A stretch of 64,000 nucleotides of DNA, taken from Microbacterium ginsengiterrae. Lineage in GTDB: Bacteria > Actinomycetota > Actinomycetes > Actinomycetales > Microbacteriaceae. Both the position numbers and the translations under genes were made by a program. Shown in pieces: positions 7,708-15,885 of the stretch (positions within the stretch are counted from its first letter, which is position 1; each line of letters starts with the position of its first letter). A model generated the notes under the pieces. It did no database searches. It saw only the letters and a list, made by a program, of their open reading frames with translations, and had not been told where the DNA came from. The stretch spans positions 1,984,001-2,048,000 of the forward strand of contig NZ_JACHMU010000001.1 of the NCBI RefSeq assembly GCF_014205075.1, given 5' to 3'.

Positions 7708-8795
7708 CCGGACCTCTCGTCCTGGGGATCGAGACGAGCTGCGACGAGACCGGGATCGGCATCGTCCGCGGCCGCACGCTGCTGTCCAACACGATCGCCT
7801 CCAGCATGGACGAGCACGCACGCTATGGCGGCGTCGTCCCCGAGGTCGCCGCGCGTGCGCACCTCGAGGCCCTGCAGCCGGCGATCCAGGCCGCGCTCGC
7901 CGAGGCACAGGTCGACCTCGACGACCTCGACGCCATCGCCGTGACGAGCGGGCCGGGGCTCGCCGGTGCGCTCATGGTGGGCGTCGGCGCCGCCAAGGGG
8001 CTCGCGGTGTCGCTCGGCAAGCCGCTGTACGCGGTGAATCACCTCGTCGGTCACATCGCCGCCGACATCGTCACGCCGGACTCCGATCCGCTGGAGTATC
8101 CGACGATCGCGCTGCTCGTCTCCGGCGGGCACACCTCTCTTCTGCACGTCCGTGATCTCACCACCGATGTCGAACTGCTCGGCGAGACGATCGACGACGC
8201 CGCTGGTGAGGCGTTCGACAAGGTCGCCCGTCTCCTGTCGCTGCCGTACCCCGGCGGTCCGGAGATCGACCGGGCGGCCGTCGGCGGTGACCCGAAGGCG
8301 ATCCGGTTCCCCCGCGGGCTCTCCAAGCCGCAGGACATGGCGCGGCACCGCTACGACTTCTCGTTCTCCGGGCTCAAGACGGCCGTCGCGCGGTGGGTCG
8401 AGCGCCAGGAGGAGGAGGGCGGCGAACTCCCCGTCGCCGATGTCGCAGCGAGCTTCCGCGAGGCCGTCGTCGACGTACTCGTGACGAAGGCGCTCGCGGC
8501 CTGCGAGGACCGCGGCGTCCCGCGCCTCCTGCTCGGGGGCGGCGTCATCGCGAATCGTCGACTGCGCGAGGTCGCGATCGAGCGCGCCGCGGCCGCCGGG
8601 GTGACCGTCCGCATCCCGCCGCTGAGTCTGTGCACCGACAACGGCGCCATGATCGCCGCCCTCGCGGCCGACCTCATCGCCTCGGGCCGGCGCCCGTCGA
8701 CGCTCGCGTTCGGTGCGGACTCGACGCTCCCCGTCACCGAGATCCAGGTCGCGGAGCGCACGGATGCGGATGCCGACCAGGGACGCGTCGCATGA
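7704..8795 (+). CDS. tsaD: tRNA N6-adenosine threonylcarbamoyltransferase
   Basis: Catalytic subunit that transfers threonylcarbamoyl to A37 of tRNA. It begins [17 protein letters not shown], carries the metal-binding His pair in [13 protein letters not shown], and has the ASKHA phosphate motifs ([26 protein letters not shown]). ATG at 7704 is preceded by AGGAGG at 7691-7696 and overlaps the rimI stop as ATGA; the 363-residue product is typical. The stop overlaps the next gene (ATGA), extending the operon. Confidence 0.97.
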   Translation: MTGPLVLGIETSCDETGIGIVRGRTLLSNTIASSMDEHARYGGVVPEVAARAHLEALQPAIQAALAEAQVDLDDLDAIAVTSGPGLAGALMVGVGAAKGLAVSLGKPLYAVNHLVGHIAADIVTPDSDPLEYPTIALLVSGGHTSLLHVRDLTTDVELLGETIDDAAGEAFDKVARLLSLPYPGGPEIDRAAVGGDPKAIRFPRGLSKPQDMARHRYDFSFSGLKTAVARWVERQEEEGGELPVADVAASFREAVVDVLVTKALAACEDRGVPRLLLGGGVIANRRLREVAIERAAAAGVTVRIPPLSLCTDNGAMIAALAADLIASGRRPSTLAFGADSTLPVTEIQVAERTDADADQGRVA

Positions 8796-9271
8796 CCGAT
8801 CCGTCGCAGCGGCGGCGTCGACGCGACGGATCGCAGCCGCGCGTCGAGGCTCCGAGCCCTGACGTCGAACACCCGGCGGACTCGGCGCAGGTGCCGGGCG
8901 CCAGACAGGCGGGATACACGCGGATGCCGACCGGGCCCCTCGACGTGATGCCCCTGGTCGCCAGCGGCCCCGCCGACACCGCGGGGTCCCCGGCGGTGCA
9001 GTGGGCACCGGCGGACGAGTCCGTCGACGACTCCGGTCGCCTCGCACCGTGGGCGCTGGTGGCCGCGATCGTGGCGCTCATCGCATCGTGGTTCGTCGGA
9101 TGGGGCATCCCGCTCGCGATCATCGCCGTCGTCGCGGCGATCATGTCGCTGCGCCGCCCGGTCGAGAGCCGCTCGATCGCGACGTGGGCACTCGTGCTCG
9201 GCCTGGCCGCCACGGTCTTCAGTCTCGGCTGGTTGATCTGGGCTGCGATGCAGTTCGAACAGATGGGATAG
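8792..9271 (+). CDS. Small two-helix membrane protein (DUF4190-like)
   Basis: 159 residues. An Arg-rich and then Pro/Ala-rich disordered N-terminus (1-85) precedes two hydrophobic segments around 88-112 ([20 protein letters not shown] and beyond) and 122-150, separated by [13 protein letters not shown]. This layout resembles the small two-helix DUF4190-type actinobacterial membrane proteins; the family assignment is tentative. It overlaps tsaD by 4 nt, so it is translated with the t6A operon. Function unknown. Confidence 0.75.
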   Translation: MTDPSQRRRRRDGSQPRVEAPSPDVEHPADSAQVPGARQAGYTRMPTGPLDVMPLVASGPADTAGSPAVQWAPADESVDDSGRLAPWALVAAIVALIASWFVGWGIPLAIIAVVAAIMSLRRPVESRSIATWALVLGLAATVFSLGWLIWAAMQFEQMG

Positions 9272-9275
9272 CAGG

Positions 9276-10508
9276 ATGTCGGATGCCGACGAACTGCGGA
9301 TGCTGCGGGCCAAAGCCTATGGGCCCGGCGGTGGGTTGTCGGCGCAGGAGCTCGAGCGTCTGCGCGCGCTCGAGGGGCGGCTTCGACTCCCTTCGGTCGC
9401 TCAGCCCGTTTCGTCTGCGGCTGCTCCGCAGCCTCCGCTCAACGACCCGCAAAAGGCGGCTGCTCCGCAGCCTCCGCTCAACGACCCGCAACAGGAGGAG
9501 CTCCCTGACCGGGGTCCCTCGCAGGAGGAGGCGAGAGGGGAGGCCTCCGTCGCCGATGAACTCGTGTCGCGGAGCGTTGAGCGAGCCGAAGGCGAGTCGA
9601 AACCGGGTGAGCGAGCCGAAGGCGAGTCGAAACGGGTTGAGCGAGCCGAGCGAGTGGAAACCGGGGCCCCGAGCCCGAACGGCCGCCGCTGGCCGCGCCT
9701 GGCAGTGTCCGCATTGGCGACCCTTGCGATCGGCGTCGGCATCGGGTGGGGGATGTGGGGCTGGGACGGCCGTGCATCCGCCCTCGCCGCCGCGCACAGC
9801 GACACCCTCGCGGAGATCGAAGCACAGATGCTCTACGACCCGGGGACGGTCGTCCCGCTCGCCGAGGAGCGGGGCGTCGTCATCTGGCGTGCGGAGCGAT
9901 CAGACGGCACGGAGCTGTGCGTGATCGCCACAGCGCCGGAGCGGACCGCTTATGGCTGCATGACCCACGAGGAGTTCGACACCACCGGATGGGTGAACGC
10001 GACGATCATGGTCCCCGATGGCGAGGAGAACGCCGGCGACATGATGATGGCTGCATTGGTGCGCATGCCGGACGGCGAGCTGAACGCCTACACACAGGTG
10101 TGGGTGCAGACCATGGAGCCCGACTGGCAATCGCGGTACAGCGAGGACGAGCTCACGCAGCTGCGCGAGATCGAGGCCGCCGGGTACGACCCGCAGTCGC
10201 TGGAACTGCTCGGATACGACGGCCGGCGCGCGGTGTGGAGCCAGTGGACGGCCGGCGGGTTCTGCCTCATCGCGCTGGCTGACGACGGAGTCGTCGAAGC
10301 CTGTGGAGAGGACCCGGAGGCGGGGCTGTCGATGCAGATCATCGTGGACGGACTGCCCACACGCTACGTGGTGCAGTCATCGTCCATGCGCGGTCCGCAA
10401 CTGACGGTCTTCAAGGATGTCGACACCGAGTACTCGGTTGGCGCCGACGACGACCCGATGTTCGACGACTTCTTCGTCGACGACACGACCGGGGAGTTCT
10501 CCGGGTGA
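9276..10508 (+). CDS. Membrane-anchored hypothetical protein with internal repeat expansion
   Basis: 410 residues, function not recognised. A short acidic N-terminus rich in Leu/Glu (1-36) is followed by a low-complexity linker (about 38-130), one transmembrane helix (about 141-163) and an extracytoplasmic domain of about 245 residues containing three cysteines. The linker is made of DNA repeats: two 36-nt copies encoding AAPQPPLNDPQ (9417-9452, 9456-9491) and three 30-nt copies encoding ERAEGESK-type peptides (9575-9664). These belong to the dispersed repeat seen upstream of glmS and in the neighbouring methyltransferase. The ATG is 4 nt after the preceding gene. Its TGA abuts the stop of the convergent methyltransferase (TGATCA). 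Confidence 0.8.
   Translation: MSDADELRMLRAKAYGPGGGLSAQELERLRALEGRLRLPSVAQPVSSAAAPQPPLNDPQKAAAPQPPLNDPQQEELPDRGPSQEEARGEASVADELVSRSVERAEGESKPGERAEGESKRVERAERVETGAPSPNGRRWPRLAVSALATLAIGVGIGWGMWGWDGRASALAAAHSDTLAEIEAQMLYDPGTVVPLAEERGVVIWRAERSDGTELCVIATAPERTAYGCMTHEEFDTTGWVNATIMVPDGEENAGDMMMAALVRMPDGELNAYTQVWVQTMEPDWQSRYSEDELTQLREIEAAGYDPQSLELLGYDGRRAVWSQWTAGGFCLIALADDGVVEACGEDPEAGLSMQIIVDGLPTRYVVQSSSMRGPQLTVFKDVDTEYSVGADDDPMFDDFFVDDTTGEFSG
9417..9491 (+). repeat. Two 36-nt tandem repeats inside a gene (period 39)
   Basis: Units 9417-9452 and 9456-9491 are identical and encode a Pro/Asn-containing peptide. They contain CCGCTCAACGACC, the core of the dispersed repeat in its reverse orientation. 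Confidence 0.85.
9575..9664 (+). repeat. Three tandem 30-nt units of the dispersed repeat, in frame
   Basis: Units 9575-9604, 9605-9634 and 9635-9664, each around GAGCGAGCCGAAGGCGAGTC. The 30-nt length keeps frame and adds 10 residues per copy. Confidence 0.85.
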
Positions 10509-11819
10509 TCAGACCCGATCGGCGAGGATCGCGATCCGCCGATCCCCGACGCGCGTGAGGATCAGCGTCGCCGACGCCGCGCCCTGCAGATTCAGCTTCT
10601 TCCGGAAGGCGGCCGGGTCGATGTCCATGCCGCGCTTCTTGATCTCCAGCGTCCCGACGTCCGCACGGCGCAGCACCGCGTTGATCGCTTTGGGGTTGGC
10701 CGCCGTGACCTCCCGCACGCGGAACGACTGCACGAACGGACTCGTCAGCGCGGCATCCCCGGTGAGATAGGCGATCTTCTCGTCCAGCATCCCGGCGTCC
10801 AGACTCCGGGCGACATCGCCGATCAGGCGTGCGCGGATCACCGCGCCATCCGGTTCGTGCACGAATGCCCCGAGCTCACGGACCTCGGCATCCTCGGCAT
10901 CCGCTCCGGCGGTGAGCTCATGCGACTGATCGCCGCGGATCACCAGCGCCGACCGGCGCACGCCGTCGCGGGCCAGGACGCCCGACCACACGACGAGCTC
11001 GACGACGCTGCCGTCGGCGCTCACCCACTGCGCCTCGGCATCTGCGGGGAGCGCCTCCCGGTCGTGCGCGGGGCCGAGCTTGATGCCGGTCGGCACGCGC
11101 TCGGCGAGGGCGAACGCCCAGTCCAGCGAAGGGGAGTAGTCGGATGCCGTGACCCGTCGCGTCTCGCTGTGACCGGCCGTCCGACGTGCCGGATCGAGCC
11201 ACACCGCGTCGACGCCGGTGACGTCGAAGTCCTCGGCGGTGCCGTGCTGCACGGTGACGGACGCTTCGATTCCCTGCGGTCGCTCAGCGCGTTTCGTCTC
11301 GCTCCGCTCGCTCAACGACCCTCGGGAGTCGTCCCGATCGCTGAAGGACCCGCGGGGGTCATCCCGCTCGCTCGGCGACCCGGGGGCACCGAACGGGGCA
11401 AGGTTGTATGCGGCGATCGCGGCGGTGACGTCGTCGGCATCCACTGCGCGGACGCGAAGGCCCGCACCGGCGAAGGCGAGCGAATCGCCGCCGATCCCGC
11501 ACCCGAGATCCGCGACCGTCTCGATCCCTGCGCGGCGCATGCGCCCGGCGTGCCGTGCGGCGACACCGAGGCGCGTCGCCTGCTCGAGGCCGGCCCTCGT
11601 GAACAGCATCCGCTCCGCGAAGCCGCCGAACTTCGCGGCACCCTTCGCGCGCAGGTGCGCCTGGCCGACGACCCCGGACACGAGTTCGGGGGAGTGGCCG
11701 GCCGCGCGCAGCTGCGACACGGTCTGCGCCACATCTGCGGTCGACGACACGGTGCCGACCTGGTCGAGAAGCCGAAGCCCCTCCGGGGTCAGCAGCGCGG
11801 TCAGCTCGGTCATCTCCAC
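10509..11819 (-). CDS. Class I SAM methyltransferase with THUMP-like C-terminus, carrying a repeat insertion
   Basis: 436 residues. A helical N-terminus (1-95) is followed by a Rossmann-type methyltransferase core with SAM motif I at VADLGCGIGGDSLAFA (102-117) and AVDADD (125-130), then VWLDPARRT. The C-terminal part (TLEIKKRGMDIDPAAFRKKL) looks like the THUMP-like domain found in this actinobacterial family. Substrate unknown; RNA is plausible. Residues about 146-186, between the second strand of the core and VTVQHGTAEDFDV, are a low-complexity 10-residue-periodic insert (GSPSERDDPR, GSFSDRDDSR, GSLSERSETK) encoded by the dispersed repeat. GTG start at 11819 behind a -10 with 6-nt spacing; ATG at 11813 is the alternative. 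Confidence 0.82.
   Translation of the reverse strand: MEMTELTALLTPEGLRLLDQVGTVSSTADVAQTVSQLRAAGHSPELVSGVVGQAHLRAKGAAKFGGFAERMLFTRAGLEQATRLGVAARHAGRMRRAGIETVADLGCGIGGDSLAFAGAGLRVRAVDADDVTAAIAAYNLAPFGAPGSPSERDDPRGSFSDRDDSRGSLSERSETKRAERPQGIEASVTVQHGTAEDFDVTGVDAVWLDPARRTAGHSETRRVTASDYSPSLDWAFALAERVPTGIKLGPAHDREALPADAEAQWVSADGSVVELVVWSGVLARDGVRRSALVIRGDQSHELTAGADAEDAEVRELGAFVHEPDGAVIRARLIGDVARSLDAGMLDEKIAYLTGDAALTSPFVQSFRVREVTAANPKAINAVLRRADVGTLEIKKRGMDIDPAAFRKKLNLQGAASATLILTRVGDRRIAILADRV
11262..11395 (-). repeat. Dispersed-repeat block inserted in frame into methyltransferase gene
   Basis: About four units of 30-36 nt in tandem (for example 11331-11360 'CTCGGGAGTC...' and 11361-11390 'CGCGGGGGTC...'). 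They include GTTTCGTCTCGCTCCGCTCG (11291-11310), the reverse-strand form of the unit found at 991-1018. Confidence 0.75.
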
Positions 11820-11825
11820 GGATTC

Positions 11826-11831
11826 AGACTA
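11826..11831 (-). promoter_or_regulatory. -10 element of the methyltransferase gene
   Basis: TAGTCT on the minus strand, 6 nt before the GTG at 11819. Confidence 0.5.
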
Positions 11832-11846
11832 CGCGGATGCCACGAG

Positions 11847-11873
11847 TTGGCACTCGCATTGCATGAGTGCCAG
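11847..11873 (+). promoter_or_regulatory. CIRCE operator 1 upstream of groES
   Basis: TTGGCACTC-N9-GAGTGCCAG, an HrcA-binding CIRCE inverted repeat (consensus TTAGCACTC-N9-GAGTGCTAA). It overlaps the likely -35 region. Confidence 0.85.
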
Positions 11874-11882
11874 CGGACCGCC

Positions 11883-11888
11883 TACACT
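11883..11888 (+). promoter_or_regulatory. -10 element of groES between the two CIRCE boxes
   Basis: TACACT with a possible -35 TTGCAT at 11859-11864 (18-bp spacer). Confidence 0.5.
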
Positions 11889-11893
11889 TGTGA

Positions 11894-11920
11894 TTAGCAC
11901 TCTCGGGTTGAGAGTGCGAA
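11894..11920 (+). promoter_or_regulatory. CIRCE operator 2 upstream of groES
   Basis: TTAGCACTC-N9-GAGTGCGAA, a close match to CIRCE, just downstream of the -10. Bound HrcA would block initiation. Confidence 0.92.
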
Positions 11921-11960
11921 CGAGTCTTTCGTGTCAGCGTCAAGAAAGAAGAGGTAGACC

Positions 11961-12257
11961 GTGTCGGTTTCCATCAAGCCGCTCGAAGACCGCATCGTCA
12001 TCCAGCAGGTCGAGGCAGAGCAGACCACCGCGAGTGGCCTGGTCATTCCTGACACCGCCAAGGAGAAGCCCCAGGAGGGCGAGGTCGTGGCAGTCGGCCC
12101 CGGCCGCATCGACGACAACGGCAACCGCGTTCCGCTCGACGTCGCCGTCGGCGACCGCGTTCTCTACAGCAAGTACGGCGGCACCGAGGTGAAGTTCGGC
12201 GCAGACGAGTACCTCGTGCTCTCCGCGCGCGACGTCCTCGCCGTCGTCGTTCGCTGA
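11961..12257 (+). CDS. groS: Co-chaperonin GroES
   Basis: Lid of the GroEL chaperonin. The 98-residue product starts [41 protein letters not shown]: the mobile loop ([10 protein letters not shown]) and the ending [21 protein letters not shown] are standard. GTG start with AAGAAGAGG upstream. Two CIRCE boxes imply heat-shock control by HrcA. No groEL follows: a terminator comes at once, then an unrelated locus, so the groEL gene must be elsewhere. Confidence 0.97.
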   Translation: MSVSIKPLEDRIVIQQVEAEQTTASGLVIPDTAKEKPQEGEVVAVGPGRIDDNGNRVPLDVAVGDRVLYSKYGGTEVKFGADEYLVLSARDVLAVVVR

Positions 12258-12280
12258 TCCGCTCAGCGACCAACGTCGCG

Positions 12281-12310
12281 AAGGCCCGGATGCTTCGGCA
12301 TCCGGGCCTT
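12281..12310 (+). terminator. Terminator of groES
   Basis: Perfect 13-bp stem AAGGCCCGGATGC/GCATCCGGGCCTT with TTCG loop. Confidence 0.9.
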
Positions 12311-12378
12311 CGTCGTTCCCGGATGCGGCGGCACCCCACCCCGCCCCCATCGGACCCCCGATGATCCCCCGGGGGAGT

Positions 12379-12408
12379 CCCCTAAGCCTCGGGGTGCCCC
12401 CCGATGCC
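12379..12408 (+). promoter_or_regulatory. Putative operator of the IniB-like operon (plus strand)
   Basis: CCCCTA-N4-TCGGGG followed after 3 nt by CCCCCGATGCC. The same ungapped 30-bp block (23/30 identical) lies upstream of the second IniB-like gene at 18839-18868. It ends 71 nt before the ATG at 12480. The near-palindromic half (arms CCCCTA and CCCCGA) suits a dimeric LuxR-type HTH, and such a regulator is encoded at 18875-21418. Confidence 0.6.
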
Positions 12409-12479
12409 GTGAGAGAGCCCGAGTCCCAGACTCATAACACGACGCCACTCCGGCACTCTCACGAACAGAGGAAATCATC

Positions 12480-13616
12480 ATGGCTGTGGAAGACAACCTG
12501 AATGTTATGGGTCTCCAGTGGAATCTGGGCGTCCAGGACAGCGGGAATGCAGTAGGCAACTCGAACGTCGAGGACAACGTCTGGGTTGAGGACTCGGGAA
12601 ACACCGACACCGACGTGGACTTCGACATCGATGACGATCACTCGAACAACGCGGACGACTCGTTCAACGACGACCACTCCAATCACGCGAACGACTCGTT
12701 CAACGACGATCACTCGAACCACGCGAACGACTCGTTCAACGACGACGAGTCCATCAACGACTCGTTCCAGGTCAACGACTCGTTCCAGGACAACTCCGTC
12801 CGTGACTCCGCGAACGACTTCTCGGTCAACGCCGGCATCCGCCAGTACGACACGGGGATCAACGAACTGAACCTGAACCTGGCCGGCGCCGGTGGCGGAG
12901 GTGCACTGGGCGGCGGCAACGTCAGCATCGATGCACGCACGCACCTCAACGACCAGTCCGTGAACCAGAACATCACGACCTCTTCCGGGTCGGGTGGCGC
13001 GGCTCTCGCCGTCGGCGGTGACTCCTCGGGAGGCTGGGGCGGACCCGGACTCTCCGGAGCGGGTAGCGGCGACGGCGGCGCAGGCGGGTCCGGCGGCGCT
13101 GGCACCGGCGGCGACGGCGGCACGGGAGGTCTGGGATCCGGCGGCGCCGGCGGCGCGGGGACGGGCGGCGCTGGGGCTGCCGGTGGGGGCTCCGGGGCAG
13201 CGGGTTCGCTCGCTGACGGAGGCAACGCCAACGGCGGCGACGCCGGCGGCGCCGGTGCGGTCGGTGGCGGTGCGTACGGCGGCAACGTGTCGCAGTACTT
13301 CGGTCAGAGCAGTGTCTCCGCCTCCGGCGACGGCTCTGTGGCGGCCGGCAACGACGCCGTCATCACGAACACCGACATCCGCGTGGAGATCGGCGACATC
13401 AACATCGGAAACGAGTACTACGACAACTCGTTCAACGACGACTTCTCGGACAACTGGTCGATCAACGACTCGTTCCAGGACAACTCGATGAACGACTTCT
13501 CGGACAACTGGAACGTGGAGGACTCGTTCCAGGACAACTCGATGAACATGGATCTCGATGTCGACAACTCCAACATCGACAGCCCGTTCGGCGACGCGAA
13601 CGAGATCGACTTCTGA
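12480..13616 (+). CDS. IniB-like Asn/Asp-rich repeat protein
   Basis: 378 residues, very acidic, no signal peptide and no membrane segment. Residues about 59-100 are near-identical 12-residue repeats (NDSFNDDHSNHA). Residues about 128-265 are Gly/Ala-rich with two conserved patches. The C-terminus again repeats SFQDNS/DFSDNW. The patches DARTHLNDQSVNQNI and SASGDGSVAAGNDAVITNTD, plus GDINIGN, are shared with the IniB-domain protein at 17942-18760, so the two are paralogues, although this one lacks the N-terminal IniB helix domain. It heads an operon with a small acidic protein and two dynamin-like GTPases, as iniB does in mycobacteria. ATG at 12480 has AGAGGAAA upstream. Probable role: cytoplasmic polymer or scaffold for the GTPases (inference). 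Confidence 0.75.
   Translation: MAVEDNLNVMGLQWNLGVQDSGNAVGNSNVEDNVWVEDSGNTDTDVDFDIDDDHSNNADDSFNDDHSNHANDSFNDDHSNHANDSFNDDESINDSFQVNDSFQDNSVRDSANDFSVNAGIRQYDTGINELNLNLAGAGGGGALGGGNVSIDARTHLNDQSVNQNITTSSGSGGAALAVGGDSSGGWGGPGLSGAGSGDGGAGGSGGAGTGGDGGTGGLGSGGAGGAGTGGAGAAGGGSGAAGSLADGGNANGGDAGGAGAVGGGAYGGNVSQYFGQSSVSASGDGSVAAGNDAVITNTDIRVEIGDINIGNEYYDNSFNDDFSDNWSINDSFQDNSMNDFSDNWNVEDSFQDNSMNMDLDVDNSNIDSPFGDANEIDF
12654..12760 (+). repeat. 36-nt tandem repeats within the IniB-like gene
   Basis: Roughly three 36-nt copies encoding NDSFNDDHSNHA, the last degenerating into ESINDSFQ. Codon-level differences are few, suggesting recent expansion. Confidence 0.8.
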
Positions 13617-13634
13617 GTCGACCTCTGCACGACC

Positions 13635-13665
13635 TGCCCGGCCCTCCCTTTCGGAGGGCCGGGCA
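13635..13665 (+). terminator. Hairpin between IniB-like gene and rest of operon
   Basis: Perfect 13-bp stem TGCCCGGCCCTCC/GGAGGGCCGGGCA, 5-nt loop, 18 nt after the stop. It probably lowers read-through into the GTPase genes, so the repeat protein would be made in excess. A TACACT at 13672-13677 may start a secondary transcript. Confidence 0.75.
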
Positions 13666-13706
13666 TACCAGTACACTCCGAAGCACCTTGATGAAAGCGT
13701 GACGCG

Positions 13707-13940
13707 ATGTCCAGCGACGAGCTCGGCGGGACCGGTTCATCCGGCTTCGACGACGAGCCGTGGGAGGGGCCGGCTGACCCGTTCGCCGACCCGTCGGGGC
13801 TGAACGCCTTCACCCAGGAGATCGAGAACGTCGACGCGTCCGACTGGGACGTCGACAGCGATTCCCTGTGGGGCGATACGGGGGTGGACACCGTCATCGA
13901 TGACGATGGCGGGACGTTCGAGACGGACTTCCCCGGCTGA
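13707..13940 (+). CDS. Small acidic protein in the dynamin operon
   Basis: 77 residues, strongly acidic, with Asp-Trp/Asp-Val repeats near the C-terminus (DWDVDSDSLWGDTGVDTVIDDD-like composition). No recognised domain. Position between the IniB-like gene and the first GTPase, and its composition, suggest a partner of the same system. The gene ends 19 nt before the GTPase start. Possibly a remnant or mini-version of an IniB-like C-terminus. Not proven to be expressed; coding-like codon usage supports it. Confidence 0.6.
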   Translation: MSSDELGGTGSSGFDDEPWEGPADPFADPSGLNAFTQEIENVDASDWDVDSDSLWGDTGVDTVIDDDGGTFETDFPG

Positions 13941-13959
13941 CGGGAAGAGGCAGCGGGAC

Positions 13960-15885
13960 ATGGGGGTTCACGTGCCGGACAGAGAAGAAGAACACAGCGC
14001 CGCGATCGTCGATGTCGTCCGCGATGTCGGCGATCTCGCCGCGTCGAGCGGGCGCGCCGACCTCGCAGAGCGCCTCGACCAGACCAGGGCCCGTCTGCGC
14101 GACCCCGGTGTGCGGGTGATCGTCGTCGGTGAGTTCAAGCAGGGCAAGAGCAAGCTCATCAACGCCTTGGTGAACGCGCCGGCATGCCCTGTCGACGACG
14201 ACGTGGCCACGAGCGTGCCGATGACGGTCGGCTATGCGGAGGTGCCGTCGGCATGGGTGCTCATGCAGTCGGATCCGACGGCGCCGCGCTCCGCTCCACT
14301 CTCGGTCACCCCTGCCGTCGAACGGCAGGAGATCGCGCTCGAGGACCTGCCGCAGTTCGTCTCCGAGCACGGCAACCCGTCGAACGAGCGCAACCTCCTC
14401 TCCGCCGAGGTGATGCTGCCGCGCGAGATCCTCAAGGGCGGCCTCAAACTCGTCGACTCACCAGGGGTCGGCGGGCTCGACTCGTCCAATGCGCTGGCGA
14501 CCCTGTCGGCGCTCTCCACCGCGCATGCCGTCCTCGTCGTCTCCGACGCCTCGCAGGAGTACACCGAACCCGAGGTGCAGTTCCTCAAGCACGCCATGCG
14601 CATCTCGCCGAACGTCGCCGCCGTGCTGGCCAAGACCGACCTGTATCCGCAGTGGCGGCAGGTCGAGCAGATCGATCGAGGACACCTCGAGCAGGTCGGC
14701 GACGTGCCGATGTTCTCCGTCTCGAGCGACCTGCGGCTGCTCGCGGCGCAGACGCAGGACCGCGAACTCAACGAGGAGTCCGGCTTCCCCGCGCTCGTCG
14801 CACACCTGCGTCGCGAGGTCCTCGGCCGTGCCGAGGTCATCCATGAACGCAGCGCCGTGCACGACCTGCACTCGGTCGTCGAGCAGCTCTCGGTCTCTCT
14901 GCGCGCGGAGCTCCACGCCCTGCAGAACCCGCAGGACACCCCGCGCATGATCGCGGAGTTGGAGGACGCCAAGGCCAAGGCGGACGAGTTCCGCGGTCGC
15001 TCAGCGCGCTGGCAGGTGACCCTCACCGACGGGATCACGGATCTCATCGCCGACATGGAGCACGACCTGCGCGACCGGCTCCGGACCGTGCAGCGGGAGG
15101 CGGAGCAGGCCATCGACGAGGGCGACCCCGGGCCGATCTGGGATCAGATCACCGAGTGGCTCGACCAGCGCACGACAGCCGCGATCACCGAGACCTTCGT
15201 GTGGACGGACGAGCGCTCACGGTGGATCTCCGAGGAGGTCGCCGATCTGTTCAGTCAGGGCGAATCCGCGATCCCGGCGATCGACGTCGGCGGCACCGAC
15301 GGCGTGCTCGACCCGGTCGACCCGATCTCCGGGTTGGATGCCGGAACTCTGAGTGCGGGCGAGAAGATCTTCATCGGCGTGCGCGGATCGTACGGCGGGG
15401 TGCTCATGGTCGGACTCGCAACCGGCCTGATCGGTATGGCACTGATCAACCCGCTCTCGCTCCTTGCCGGTGTCCTGGTCGGGCGCCGTGCCTATCGCGA
15501 GGACATGAGCGCACGCCTGAACCGACGACAGCAGGAGGCGAAGCAACTCGTCCGCCGCTACATCGACGAGGTGATCTTCCAGGTCGGCAAGCAGCTCAAG
15601 GATCGGTTGCGCCTCGTGCAGCGGACGGCCCGTGACCACTTCGGCTCGATGGCGGAGGAGCTGCATCGGTCGTTGTCCGACGCGCTCACCTCGGCGAAGG
15701 CCGCAGCGGGGACCTACACGGCGACGCGCGACGATCGTGTCGAGGCGCTGCAGGACAAGATCGCCCGCCTCGATCGCATCCGTGATCTCATCCCCGTCCT
15801 CCCGCCGCCGGTCATGCAGAGTCTGCCTGCCCCGCCCAGCCGGAAGGATGCCGACACTCCCGTCGACGCGGAGATCGTCGGATGA
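13960..15885 (+). CDS. Dynamin-like GTPase 1 (IniA-like)
   Basis: 641 residues. GTPase domain: P-loop GEFKQGKSK (57-65), a candidate switch Thr in DDDVATSVPMT, DSPG (about 165-168) and AKTD (about 224-227). A long helical region follows, then a hydrophobic segment (about 480-515, VLMVGLATGLIGMALINP) like the membrane paddle of bacterial dynamin-like proteins, then a return helical bundle. Family knowledge: mycobacterial IniA binds membranes and promotes fission, and is induced by cell-wall inhibitors. ATG at 13960 is chosen (AAGAGG upstream, just after the small gene); an in-frame ATG upstream would overlap it. Overlaps the second GTPase by ATGA, consistent with a heteromeric pair. Confidence 0.88.
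   Translation: MGVHVPDREEEHSAAIVDVVRDVGDLAASSGRADLAERLDQTRARLRDPGVRVIVVGEFKQGKSKLINALVNAPACPVDDDVATSVPMTVGYAEVPSAWVLMQSDPTAPRSAPLSVTPAVERQEIALEDLPQFVSEHGNPSNERNLLSAEVMLPREILKGGLKLVDSPGVGGLDSSNALATLSALSTAHAVLVVSDASQEYTEPEVQFLKHAMRISPNVAAVLAKTDLYPQWRQVEQIDRGHLEQVGDVPMFSVSSDLRLLAAQTQDRELNEESGFPALVAHLRREVLGRAEVIHERSAVHDLHSVVEQLSVSLRAELHALQNPQDTPRMIAELEDAKAKADEFRGRSARWQVTLTDGITDLIADMEHDLRDRLRTVQREAEQAIDEGDPGPIWDQITEWLDQRTTAAITETFVWTDERSRWISEEVADLFSQGESAIPAIDVGGTDGVLDPVDPISGLDAGTLSAGEKIFIGVRGSYGGVLMVGLATGLIGMALINPLSLLAGVLVGRRAYREDMSARLNRRQQEAKQLVRRYIDEVIFQVGKQLKDRLRLVQRTARDHFGSMAEELHRSLSDALTSAKAAAGTYTATRDDRVEALQDKIARLDRIRDLIPVLPPPVMQSLPAPPSRKDADTPVDAEIVG

Noticed and set aside
10518..10546. Hairpin GATCGG...CCGATC at the junction of convergent genes
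   Set aside because: Inside the methyltransferase C-terminus with interrupted pairing; not convincing as a terminator.
12654..12760. Regular 36-nt repeats considered as a CRISPR array
   Set aside because: No unique spacers; repeats are contiguous and in frame in a protein gene.
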